This document shows, piece after piece, positions 46,563-54,853 of a DNA stretch of 64,000 bases. The stretch comes from Corallococcus soli (GTDB taxonomy: Bacteria; Myxococcota; Myxococcia; Myxococcales; Myxococcaceae), in NCBI RefSeq assembly GCF_014930455.1, contig NZ_JAAIYO010000001.1:1612001-1676000 (forward strand). The letters run 5' to 3'. A model generated the notes under the pieces. It was not told the DNA's origin. It searched no databases and saw only the letters and a list, made by a program, of their open reading frames with translations. The stretch's first letter is position 1. Every line of letters starts with the position of its first letter. The translations under genes were made by a program, and so were the position numbers.

Positions 46563-48767
46563 ATGCGTAACCTCTTCTTCGCCGGTGCGGGCGTGGCCGC
46601 GCTCGTCTCCTCTGGCTGTGCGACGACGTCCCCGGAGGCCCGCCCCGAAGTCGCCGCGCCGGCCCCCCCGAACGAGGCCGCCGCGCCGGGTGCGGCCCGG
46701 CCTGCCCTGCCGGGGAAGTGGTCCGGCCCGTACGGGGGCGTGCCTCCCTTCGCCCAGGTGAAGGTGGACAACTTCAAGCCCGCAATCTCCGCGGCGATGG
46801 ACGCGTACCGCCAGGAACTGGACGCCATCGCCAGCAACCCCGCCGCGCCCGACTTCGAGAACACGCTGGCCGCGCTGGAGGACGCGGGCCGGACGTACGC
46901 CAACGAGAGGACGCTCTACGGCATCTGGGGCTCGTCGCTGAGCAGCCCGGAGTTCCAGGCCGTGGAGCGGGAGATGGCGCCCCGCTTCGCCGCCTTCGAT
47001 GACGAAGTCTTCCAGAACGAGGGCCTCTTCCGCCGCATCGAAGCCGTCTACCAGTCCCCCGACAAGGCGAAGCTGACGCCGGAGCAGCAGCGCCTGGCGT
47101 GGCTGCACTACACGCGCTTCGTGCGCTCCGGCGCGAAGCTGGACGCGGCGGCCAAGGCGCGGATGGGCGCCATCAACCAGCGTCTGGCGTCGCTCTACAC
47201 GTCCTTCAGCCAGCATGTGCTCGGTGACGAGGAGGGCTACACCGTCGTCCTGGAGTCCGAGGCGGACCTGGCGGGCCTGCCGGACTCCGTGCGCGCGGGC
47301 GCAGCCGCCGCGGCCGAGGCGCGGGGGCAGAAGGGCAAGTGGATCATCACCAACACGCGCTCCTCCATGGAGCCGTTCCTGACCTACTCGTCGCGCCGCG
47401 ACCTGCGCGAGAAGGTCTGGCGCAACTACGTCAACCGGGGCGACAACGGGGATGCGCGCGACAACAACGCCATCATCCCGGAGGTGCTCAAGCTGCGCGC
47501 CGAGCGCGCGAGGCTCCTGGGCTACGCCACGCACGCGCACTGGCGCCTGGAGAACGCCATGGCCCGGAAGCCCGAGCGCGCCATGGAGCTGATGGAGGCG
47601 GTGTGGAAGCCCGCCGTGGCCCGTGTCCGGGAGGAGGTGGCGGACATGCAGAAGGTGGCCGACAAGGAGCGCGCGAAGCTGAAGATCGAGCCCTGGGACT
47701 ACCGCTTCTACGCGGAGAAGGTCCGCAAGGCGAAGTACGACCTGGACCAGAACGAGGTGAAGCCCTACCTCCAACTGGAGAAGCTGCGCGAGGGCATGTT
47801 CTGGGTGGCCGGTGAGCTGTTTGGCTTCGCCTTCACGCCGGTGACGGACGTGCCCGTCTACCACCCGGATGTCCGTGTCTGGGAGGTGAAGGACCAGGCC
47901 TCCGGCCGTCACGTGGGCCTGTGGTACTTCGACCCGTACGCGCGGCCGGGCAAGCGCTCCGGCGCGTGGATGAACGCGTACCGCAACCAGGAGCGGTTCA
48001 AGGGGGAGGTGACGACCCTCGTCTCCAACAACTCCAACTTCGTGAAGGGCGCGCCCGGCGAGCCGGTGCTCATCTCCTGGGAGGACGCGAGCACGCTGTT
48101 CCACGAGTTCGGCCACGCGCTGCACGGCCTCAGCTCGTCGGTGTCCTATCCGTCGCTGTCCGGCACCAGCGTCGCGCGCGACTACGTGGAGTTCCCCTCG
48201 CAGCTCCTGGAGCACTGGCTGTCCACGCCCCAGGTGCTCAACACCTTCGCGCTGCACTACCAGACGGGCAAGCCCATCCCCCAGGCGCTGGTGGCGCGCA
48301 TCGAGAAGGCCGCGACGTTCAATCAGGGCTTCGGCACGGTGGAGTACCTGTCCTCCGCGCTGGTGGACATGAAGCTGCACCTGGCGGGCGACGTGAGCAT
48401 CGACGCGGATGCCTTCGAGCGCGACACGCTCAAGGCGCTGGGCATGCCCAGGGAGATCGTGATGCGCCACCGCACGCCGCAGTTCGGCCACGTCTTCGCG
48501 AGCGATGGCTACTCGGCGGGCTACTACAGCTACCTGTGGTCCGACACGCTGACGGCGGACGCCTTCGAGGGCTTCACCGAGGGCAAGGGCGCATACGACA
48601 AGGCGGTGGCGGAGAGGCTGCGCAAGAGCGTCTTCTCCGTGGGCAACACGGTGGATCCGGCGGAGGGCTACCGCGCGTTCCGCGGCCGCGATGCCGGCAT
48701 CAACGCGCTGATGCGCAAGCGCGGCTTCCCGGTGCCCGCCGCCGCGCAGACGAAGTCGCAGCCCTGA
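46563..48767 (+). CDS. M3-family metallopeptidase, lipoprotein (Dcp/oligopeptidase A-like)
   Basis: A 734-residue thimet-oligopeptidase-type zinc peptidase that cleaves short peptides. The zinc site is TLFHEFGHALHGL (HExxH) with the third ligand about 25 residues later (YVEFPSQLLEHW). Substrate-binding tyrosines lie in GYSAGYYSYLWSD. Unlike cytosolic relatives it has a signal peptide with lipobox (GVAALVSSGCATT) and a Pro/Ala-rich linker, so it acts outside the cytoplasm, plausibly on peptides from prey. ATG 46563 is fixed by the signal. The length fits peptidyl-dipeptidase Dcp (about 680) plus the anchor. A terminator hairpin with T-run follows. Confidence 0.93.
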   Translation: MRNLFFAGAGVAALVSSGCATTSPEARPEVAAPAPPNEAAAPGAARPALPGKWSGPYGGVPPFAQVKVDNFKPAISAAMDAYRQELDAIASNPAAPDFENTLAALEDAGRTYANERTLYGIWGSSLSSPEFQAVEREMAPRFAAFDDEVFQNEGLFRRIEAVYQSPDKAKLTPEQQRLAWLHYTRFVRSGAKLDAAAKARMGAINQRLASLYTSFSQHVLGDEEGYTVVLESEADLAGLPDSVRAGAAAAAEARGQKGKWIITNTRSSMEPFLTYSSRRDLREKVWRNYVNRGDNGDARDNNAIIPEVLKLRAERARLLGYATHAHWRLENAMARKPERAMELMEAVWKPAVARVREEVADMQKVADKERAKLKIEPWDYRFYAEKVRKAKYDLDQNEVKPYLQLEKLREGMFWVAGELFGFAFTPVTDVPVYHPDVRVWEVKDQASGRHVGLWYFDPYARPGKRSGAWMNAYRNQERFKGEVTTLVSNNSNFVKGAPGEPVLISWEDASTLFHEFGHALHGLSSSVSYPSLSGTSVARDYVEFPSQLLEHWLSTPQVLNTFALHYQTGKPIPQALVARIEKAATFNQGFGTVEYLSSALVDMKLHLAGDVSIDADAFERDTLKALGMPREIVMRHRTPQFGHVFASDGYSAGYYSYLWSDTLTADAFEGFTEGKGAYDKAVAERLRKSVFSVGNTVDPAEGYRAFRGRDAGINALMRKRGFPVPAAAQTKSQP

Positions 48768-48806
48768 GCGACTGCCTCGTCACCGACGTCCAGTGACACA
48801 CCTCAT

Positions 48807-48851
48807 GGGGCGCGAAGCACGGCCCGCCGCCGCTTCGTGCCCCGGCTTTTT
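48807..48851 (+). terminator. Rho-independent terminator of the M3 peptidase gene
   Basis: A 12-bp stem (48807-48818 with 48832-48843, one G-T wobble) is followed at once by GGCTTTTTC, the clearest intrinsic terminator in the window. Confidence 0.8.
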
Positions 48852-48952
48852 CAGGGGTCCAGGAACGAGCGCTTCACGTCCACGAGTAATTCGTGGCGTG
48901 GAGTTGCGTCGGTTTCGTTGAGTCCGTTCAACCGTGGGAGAAGGACCCAACG

Positions 48953-49346
48953 ATGCCGAAACCGAAGCCGCCATACCTAGCTGAGTTCCGAGCTCGAATC
49001 GTCGAACTGGTCAAGGCTGGGTGGACGACGAGCAGTCTGGCCGAAGCGTTCCACGTCACCGACGCGACGGTGCGTAACTGGGTACGTCAGAGCGAATTGG
49101 ACGAGGGCACGTGCCGGGATGGGCTGACGACGGACGAGAAGCAGGAGCTGGCCCGCTTGCGGCGCGAGGTGAAGGTGTTGCGCGAGGAGCGTGGCATCGG
49201 TGCACTCCTTCGCCACCGTGGAGGAACTCCGGCAAGCCCTGCGGGAGTGGGCCCATCGGTACAATGAGCACTGGCTGTTGGAGCGCCACCATTTCCTCTC
49301 GCCGAGTCAGGCCCGGCGAGAGCTGATGCAGAAGCAAGCGGCCTGA
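48953..49346 (+). pseudogene. Collapsed IS3-family element: OrfA joined to the OrfB C-terminus
   Basis: The first part encodes an OrfA-type protein (AEFRARIVELVKAGWTTSSL, VTDATVRNWVRQSELDEG, LARLRREVKVLREER). Right after it, in the frame starting about 49202, comes the very end of OrfB (HSFATVEELRQALREWAHRY, NEHWLLERHH, LSPSQARRELMQKQAA) to the TGA at 49344-49346. The integrase core with DDE residues is missing, so most of OrfB was deleted. ATG 48953 has GGGAGAAGG upstream. The last 45 bases match the remnant at 26880-26936. Inactive. The gap 49347-49475 is empty. Confidence 0.82.
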
Positions 49347-49475
49347 TTACAACCAATCTGGTGTCTCAACAAATTGGTGCGGTACAGGGGGGCGCCAGCA
49401 CCGTGGAACGCTCACGCGATGAGATCCCCGGCAGGTTGACGCGACGGGCGCATCCCCTGCGGAACAGGCGCTGCG

Positions 49476-51371
49476 TCAGGGGGCGCAGATGATGACCGAA
49501 TCGACTTCCAGGTCATCCGGGTCATAGGTCACCGCGGTGTCCGGCCCGACGTGCCAGGTGTCGTCCGGCTGCACGGCGAAGTCGATGTAGGGACGCCATC
49601 CGTCGGCGAGCGCCGTGCGGAACGCCGCGTCGGTCACCTTCCCGTTGAAGCCGGCGGTCTGGAAGTTCACGGCCCGCACGAGGATGCGCGAGGCGCCCAG
49701 GCTGTCCCGGTAGTAGTACCTGGCGACCGCCGGAACCGCTGTGGCGTCCCACTCGACTTCCCAGACGTGGAATGCGGTCACCAGATTGGCGAAGGGGCCC
49801 ACATCGTTGCCCGAGGTGTGGATCATCGGGCTTGAGCCAAGGTGCGTGGTGACCGAGAACTTGTTGGGATTGTTGGCCGTGCCCTTGGGGATGTCCCACC
49901 AGGTCTCGACGAGATCGAGCTCGCCATAGCGCGCATCGCCGAAGCTGTTGCGGGCCCAGAGGGCAGGGAACGTGCCCGGCATGGGCGCCGGCATCTTGGC
50001 GTGGAAGGCCATCACGCCCTTGCCCGGAGCGAAGGTGTCATTTCCCTTCAGCCACGCGCCCGAGTAGTAGTTCGTCCCCGCGCACTGGGCAGGGTGCTCC
50101 GGCGTGATGTTGGGATACGGGTCCGCGCAGTGACGCTTGGAGGAGACCTTCAACCTGCCGCCCTCCACCTTCACGTTGGCGCGGAGCATCTTGGTGAGCT
50201 TCGTGAACGTGCCGTTGCTGGGGCTGTTGTTGCCTTGGACGATGTTCCACTTCGAGTCGTCGAGCGCATTGCCGTCGAAGTCATCCCGGAAGAGCTCGCG
50301 GGTGAAGCCCGTGGGACAGGTCAGCACCGTGACAGGAGGCGGTGTGCTCACGGGCCCCGGGAAGAGGTTCTCCTTGGGGATGACGCCCTTCGGCGTCGAG
50401 GGCGATGACCACGAGAGCTTGATCTCGGAGTTGCCCGTGTTCTCGTAGTACTCGAGCACGAGGTCGTAGGACTCGCCGGCCTGGAGGGCGAGGGTCCCGG
50501 AGTTCTCGACTGCGCCGTGGTGGGTCCAGTTGTCGATGATGCGCGTGCCGTTCACGGTCAGGCGAACGCCATCGTCGCTGGTCGTATAGAAGGTATGGGT
50601 TTCCGTGCGGTCGGCGCTGACCTTGCCCGTCCAGCGCGCGCTGAAGCCATCGGCGCCGACGCCGGAGAGGGGCGCAGCCGCTCCCCAATTGAAGTCAACG
50701 GTGGGGTCGACGCGGTTCACCGGGACGCCGGTGAGGTCCATGCTGTTGAAGTACTGCCCCTGGAGCCCGGTGCCGCGGCGACTGGTGATGTCCAGCCAGA
50801 TGATGGACGACACCAGCGAGCCGGCTGCCGCGCTGTTCTCGAAGACGAGCTCGGTGCGGAGCAGCCGGGCGTCCACGACGTCCAGGTGGGTGAAGGTATC
50901 GCTGAAGTTCGCGGGGGTGGTGGTGAGCGCGTGGGCAGGACCGGTGGCGAGCAAGGTCGCGCCGTCGTAGAGCTTCACGAGGAGCGAGCCGGCACCGCCA
51001 TTGATTGCCCACCCGTCGTAGTTCACGACGACCGTCGAGGCGCCGCCGGACTTCGCGGTGTCATAACCCAACGTCAGGGTCGATGACGCCCGCGCGGGGG
51101 CGCTGCGCGCGAACGAACCGCCACGATCGCTCGCCGCGAAGGAGACCCCGTCATCCATCAGGCCGTGGATTGGCGCGCTTCCGCCACCCGCCCAGATGCC
51201 ACTCATGGCGACGTCGCTGCTGGGAGACACGCTCGACGAGACGAGCTCCGATGCAGCCGCCCTACCCGCTTCGAGGTGGTCGCCCTCCTCGGAGGAGGGG
51301 CCCTGGCAGGCCGCGAGGAGGGAGAGGGAGACGACGGAGAGGGCCCGGAGGGGGAACATCGCTCTGCTCAT
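49476..51371 (-). CDS. Secreted GH16 beta-glucanase-like lipoprotein with PA14 domain
   Basis: A 631-residue exported glycoside hydrolase. Signal with lipobox (LSVVSLSLLAACQG), a beta-rich domain (about 75-200), a PA14 domain (about 205-345; GLQGQYFNSMDLTGVPVNR, DDGVRLTVNGTRIIDNW), then a GH16 catalytic domain (about 365-631) with FRDDFDGNALDDSKW and the nucleophile/acid-base motif GELDLVETWW (ExDxxE intact). GH16 enzymes cut beta-1,3/1,4-glucans such as laminarin or lichenan, so fungal or algal walls are likely targets. ATG 51371 precedes the signal; GTG/ATG frames to 51401 also open. It is divergent from a GH5 remnant. Confidence 0.9.
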   Translation of the reverse strand: MSRAMFPLRALSVVSLSLLAACQGPSSEEGDHLEAGRAAASELVSSSVSPSSDVAMSGIWAGGGSAPIHGLMDDGVSFAASDRGGSFARSAPARASSTLTLGYDTAKSGGASTVVVNYDGWAINGGAGSLLVKLYDGATLLATGPAHALTTTPANFSDTFTHLDVVDARLLRTELVFENSAAAGSLVSSIIWLDITSRRGTGLQGQYFNSMDLTGVPVNRVDPTVDFNWGAAAPLSGVGADGFSARWTGKVSADRTETHTFYTTSDDGVRLTVNGTRIIDNWTHHGAVENSGTLALQAGESYDLVLEYYENTGNSEIKLSWSSPSTPKGVIPKENLFPGPVSTPPPVTVLTCPTGFTRELFRDDFDGNALDDSKWNIVQGNNSPSNGTFTKLTKMLRANVKVEGGRLKVSSKRHCADPYPNITPEHPAQCAGTNYYSGAWLKGNDTFAPGKGVMAFHAKMPAPMPGTFPALWARNSFGDARYGELDLVETWWDIPKGTANNPNKFSVTTHLGSSPMIHTSGNDVGPFANLVTAFHVWEVEWDATAVPAVARYYYRDSLGASRILVRAVNFQTAGFNGKVTDAAFRTALADGWRPYIDFAVQPDDTWHVGPDTAVTYDPDDLEVDSVIICAP

Positions 51372-51559
51372 GAAAAGCACCTTGATCAATGACGGATTCA
51401 AGAACTCCTAGTATAAGCAAACTCACAATTAAAAGCTGTAATTAAAGGCTGGCGCTGTATCAAGGCTTCCAGGATCTTCCGGGGCCGGCGCTCCCGAGCC
51501 CCCGGCTCCCGAGCAGCCCTCCACCCAGGTCCAGTCCCTGGCCGTCCCCGTGCCCGCGC

Positions 51560-52139
51560 TCACTGGGGCTGGTGGTCATCGTCTCCATGCAGGGCCCGTT
51601 CTATTCGTGCGGGGACGTGCACCCGCTGCCCTCCGCCGCCACGCTGCGCGCCTGGTCTACCCTGGTGCCGGAGCTGAAGGCGGATCCGGACGTGATGCTG
51701 GAGCTCTTCAACGAACCCCAGAACGACGTCACCACGCCGCTGTCCAACCTGGGCGTGCCCGCGGTGGGCTATCAGCAGTTGGTGAACCACATGCGCTCGC
51801 TGGTGCTCACCGCGGATGGCGCCAACTACGCGGGGAAGCTCCAAGGCGTGCCCCTGCTCACGGACACGCACGGCCCGCCGCGTCTGATGTACGCGGTGCA
51901 CCCGTACTACTTCCACATCGCCAACAACGCGACGCTCGCGGCGGACCAGGCCAACTGGGTGACCGCTTCGGCTACCTAACCGCCACGCACCCCATCATCG
52001 CCACCGCATGGAACGCCAACAGCTCGAACTGCAAGACGGGCACGGAGGCGCGCATCCCGGACTTCTTCGCCTGGCTCAAGGAGCACCGCATCGGCCTGCT
52101 GGGCCACGCCTTCGACGTGCCCGGCAGCATGGTGAATCA
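51560..52139 (+). pseudogene. GH5 cellulase remnant with frameshift
   Basis: Frame one gives LGLVVIVSMQGPFYSCGDVH and DVMLELFNEPQNDVTTPL, with the catalytic NEP motif of GH5 endoglucanases, then LMYAVHPYYFHIANNA. It stops at 51977-51979, but the next frame continues RFGYLTATHPIIATAWN and HRIGLLGHAFDVPGSM to about 52139, so a frameshift lies near 51955-51970. The N-terminal half, with the signal peptide and first barrel strands, is gone. The end runs into the stop codon of the convergent LVIVD gene. 51402-51559 has no gene. Confidence 0.75.
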
Positions 52140-53477
52140 CTGCTCCTGGAGGATGAGCAGGCCCCGGTTCGTGTCCACCACGTAGATGAACCCGTCCCCG
52201 GGCACGCGGATGCCAATGGCGTTCGAGAAGAACTCGGAGCCTGTCCGGGGCGGCGGGGTGTCCTGGTACGTGTTGAAGTACGCCACCTCGCGCGGTCGGG
52301 GCGGCACGGACACGTCCAGCACACGCACGCCCTCCTGGTAGTACGCGATGTAGAGCTTCGTGCCCACCAGCACCATGTTGTGGATGGAGAACTCGGAGCG
52401 CAGCGCGTACCGGCCGATGAGCCGCATGTTCGCGGGGTCGGTGACGTCCAGCACGCGCAGGTGCGCGCCCAACTGCTCGCCGCCCTCGAACGCGATGGTG
52501 CGTCCCGCGAAGGTGCCCACCGCGCTCGCGTGGCTGAACGAGTCGCTGTAGGCGTAGCGCCCCAACTCCCGGACGCGCATCGGGTCACTCACGTCGAAGG
52601 CGATGTAGCCATCGGTGGTGTGGTTGACGTAGAGGTTGTCGCCGTACGCGAAGGCGTCGTGCACGCCCCCCAGGGACGCGTCCGGAGTCGAGATGCTCTC
52701 CAGCAGCTGCGGCGAAAGCGCCGAACTCACGTCGAACATGAGCGTCTGGCTGGAGGACGATGGCGCCATGCCGTAGAGCCGGTCTCCGCGCACGTGCACG
52801 GTGTGCACGTTGATGGCGCCGCCGGGCAGCGCGCGCACGTACTGCGGATCCGCCGGGTTCGTGATGTCGTAGGCGATGACGCCGGAGTTGGCGCTGGCGA
52901 TGTAGAGCGCGTCGCCCTTCGCCCAGACGCCATTCCAGTAGGTATCCCCCTCCAATTGGATTCGCTTCTTGAGCACCGGGTGGGCGTGGTCCTTCACGTC
53001 ATGGACAGCCAGGCCTCCGTCCCTGGTGTTGTCGCCCATGGCCACCACGTACGCGTGGCCCTTCGTGACGTAGATGTCCACCGGGAAGGCCAGGGGGACG
53101 GCGGACTCGGAGACGAGCTTCAGGCCCGAGGCCTCCACCTCGCTCCGTCCCCATCCGCGGCGCAGCGCCGTGAAGCTGCCCTTGAGCATCACCTGTCCCT
53201 CGGGAGGGCACTGCGCGAAGCAACCGTTGACGCGGTCCGGCTCCGGCCGCGTGCAGCCAGCGAAGATGAGGTGCCGGAAGGAGGGGGCGGGCAACGCCCG
53301 CCGGGCCAGGGTCCCGAAGAAGAGCTCCCCGTCCCCCACGTCCTGGAAGAGCAGCGGGGTGCCAGGCCCCCGGAAAGTACTTGCCCCAGGCAACCATCGG
53401 TTGAATCGACCGGGGCGTCGGGTTCCGCGCCGCGGGCCCACCGGGCAGGGGAGCCAGCGCGGCGCGCCGCCGAGCAC
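52137..53477 (-). CDS. LVIVD-repeat beta-propeller protein, N-terminus probably truncated
   Basis: A frame of 446 residues. From about residue 130 onward it is a seven-bladed LVIVD propeller: GLAVHDVKDHAHPVLKK, GVIAYDITNPADPQYVRAL, GYIAFDVSDPMRVRELG, LRVLDVTDPANMRLIGRY and VRVLDVSVPPRPREV are successive blades. Residues 45-100 (LLFQDVGDGELFFGTLARRA, FAGCTRPEPDRVNGCFAQC) match the pre-propeller part of secreted myxobacterial relatives, but the first 40 residues are an Arg/Pro-rich string without a signal peptide. The 5' end is thus probably deleted or frameshifted near 53390-53480 and the start given is nominal. Propeller function: surface protein binding is presumed. Confidence 0.65.
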   Translation of the reverse strand: MLGGAPRWLPCPVGPRRGTRRPGRFNRWLPGASTFRGPGTPLLFQDVGDGELFFGTLARRALPAPSFRHLIFAGCTRPEPDRVNGCFAQCPPEGQVMLKGSFTALRRGWGRSEVEASGLKLVSESAVPLAFPVDIYVTKGHAYVVAMGDNTRDGGLAVHDVKDHAHPVLKKRIQLEGDTYWNGVWAKGDALYIASANSGVIAYDITNPADPQYVRALPGGAINVHTVHVRGDRLYGMAPSSSSQTLMFDVSSALSPQLLESISTPDASLGGVHDAFAYGDNLYVNHTTDGYIAFDVSDPMRVRELGRYAYSDSFSHASAVGTFAGRTIAFEGGEQLGAHLRVLDVTDPANMRLIGRYALRSEFSIHNMVLVGTKLYIAYYQEGVRVLDVSVPPRPREVAYFNTYQDTPPPRTGSEFFSNAIGIRVPGDGFIYVVDTNRGLLILQEQ

Positions 53478-53495
53478 CTCCGGGCACGCATCGGC

Positions 53496-54716
53496 TCAGT
53501 CGGTCGAGGTCGAGACGAACTCGATGCACGAGGGGGGCAGTCCGGAGTCGGGCCGAGGGGCGACCAGCCTCGTCGGAAGCTGTTCGGTCATGCAGCAGCG
53601 TTCGAGATAGGCAACCACCCGCCTGCCTTCGTCGCTGTCCGCGGACACGTGTATCGGCTCGTTGGCTGGATTGATGATCGCGGGCAGGAAGCCGGCGGAG
53701 ATGCGCCCGGACGGCGCGATGTGGATCACCGCCGCGCCGGTCAGCCTGGAGTCCGGGTGAAACGGCAGCAGTGGGTAGTCTTCCCGCGGGCGAATCATGA
53801 ACTCGCCGAACCTGCGGGCCCATGCAGCCATCTCCCCCGGCCGTCCCGCGCCCAGGTAGCCGTCCTTCGCGATGCGCTCAGCGAGGTTCGGCAGGTCGAA
53901 CACATAGTGTCCCAGACCGTAGAAGATGGGTTTGCCGGAATGGAACTCGACACCGCGGAGCATGTGGTGGTGGTGGCCCACGACGACGTCGGCCCCGTGG
54001 TCGATGGCGAGCCTGGCCATCCGTCGTTCGTGGTCGGTCAGCGAGAGCGGCGTGGTGGGGTCACCCCAGTGGACGCTGACGACGACGATGTCGGCCTTCG
54101 CGCGTGCTTCGGTGATGCTGTCAATGAACACCTTCTGGTCCTCGAGCAGCGGCTCGGTGCTCACCAGGGGGGCCATGCCCGGATTCCATGCGTTCAGCTC
54201 CAAGGGCGTGTATCGGGTGTGTGCACGCAAGGGAGCCAGGCCGGGGACACCCGGGCGCGCCTCATAGCCGTAGGGGAACACGGAGCTGAAGGCCAGAAAG
54301 GCCAGTCGTGTTCCATTGCGCTCGAGATACCCGGGCGCGGTGGCCTCCGCGAGATTCGCGCCCGCGCCCACCGTGGCGATGTCCAGGTCGGCCAGTGTCC
54401 GGCGCATGGACAGCAGCGCGGCATGTCCCCCGTCGAGACTGTGGTTGTTGGCCAATGACATGATGTTGAAGCCCGCCCTGGCCAATGGGACGGCGTTCGC
54501 CGCGGGCGCCGTGACCGTCGAGCCGGCGCTGGGGGCACGCTGGATGTCGTCGCTGAAGACGCCCTCGCAGTTGCCGAAGACGACGTCACCGGAGCGCAGG
54601 ACGTCGCGGGCGGAGTGGAAGGCCGTCGCCGGGTCGTCGCGGTCCACGAAGACATCGCCCACGGCGAGGAGCGACAGTCCGGGTCCACCAGGTTGATCGA
54701 TGTTGTTTGATGCCAC
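53496..54716 (-). CDS. CapA-family (PGA_cap) metallophosphoesterase-like protein
   Basis: A 406-residue protein with the CapA fold of calcineurin-like phosphoesterases linked to poly-gamma-glutamate synthesis. Metal-site motifs are LLAVGDVFVDR, VVFGNCEGVFSD, MSLANNHSLDGG, VSVHWGD and VVVGHHHHMLRGVEF. There is no signal peptide, unlike CapA of Bacillus, so the cytosol is likely. GTG 54716 has AGGAG 7 bases upstream. It is divergent from the NRPS gene with only 137 bp between starts; similar proteins occur beside biosynthetic clusters, but a role in this one is inferred from position only. Its substrate is unknown. Confidence 0.85.
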   Translation of the reverse strand: MASNNIDQPGGPGLSLLAVGDVFVDRDDPATAFHSARDVLRSGDVVFGNCEGVFSDDIQRAPSAGSTVTAPAANAVPLARAGFNIMSLANNHSLDGGHAALLSMRRTLADLDIATVGAGANLAEATAPGYLERNGTRLAFLAFSSVFPYGYEARPGVPGLAPLRAHTRYTPLELNAWNPGMAPLVSTEPLLEDQKVFIDSITEARAKADIVVVSVHWGDPTTPLSLTDHERRMARLAIDHGADVVVGHHHHMLRGVEFHSGKPIFYGLGHYVFDLPNLAERIAKDGYLGAGRPGEMAAWARRFGEFMIRPREDYPLLPFHPDSRLTGAAVIHIAPSGRISAGFLPAIINPANEPIHVSADSDEGRRVVAYLERCCMTEQLPTRLVAPRPDSGLPPSCIEFVSTSTD

Positions 54717-54853
54717 GGTTCACTCCTGCATCCAGCTCAAATGCGTTCCTCGCGCCTTGTACCATTCAAGGCTGTCGCAGTGGATTTTCGCGTGTTAGAG
54801 GTCCGGGGAAGCGAGCCGTGCCGGAAGGCCCCTCCGCGCGGCGGCCGCGATGT

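Noticed and set aside
46446..48491. 681-codon minus-strand frame opposite the M3 peptidase
   Set aside because: Antisense shadow of a complete, motif-bearing gene.
53496..54716. CapA-like gene as part of the NRPS operon
   Set aside because: It is on the opposite strand with its own ribosome site; only proximity links it to the cluster.
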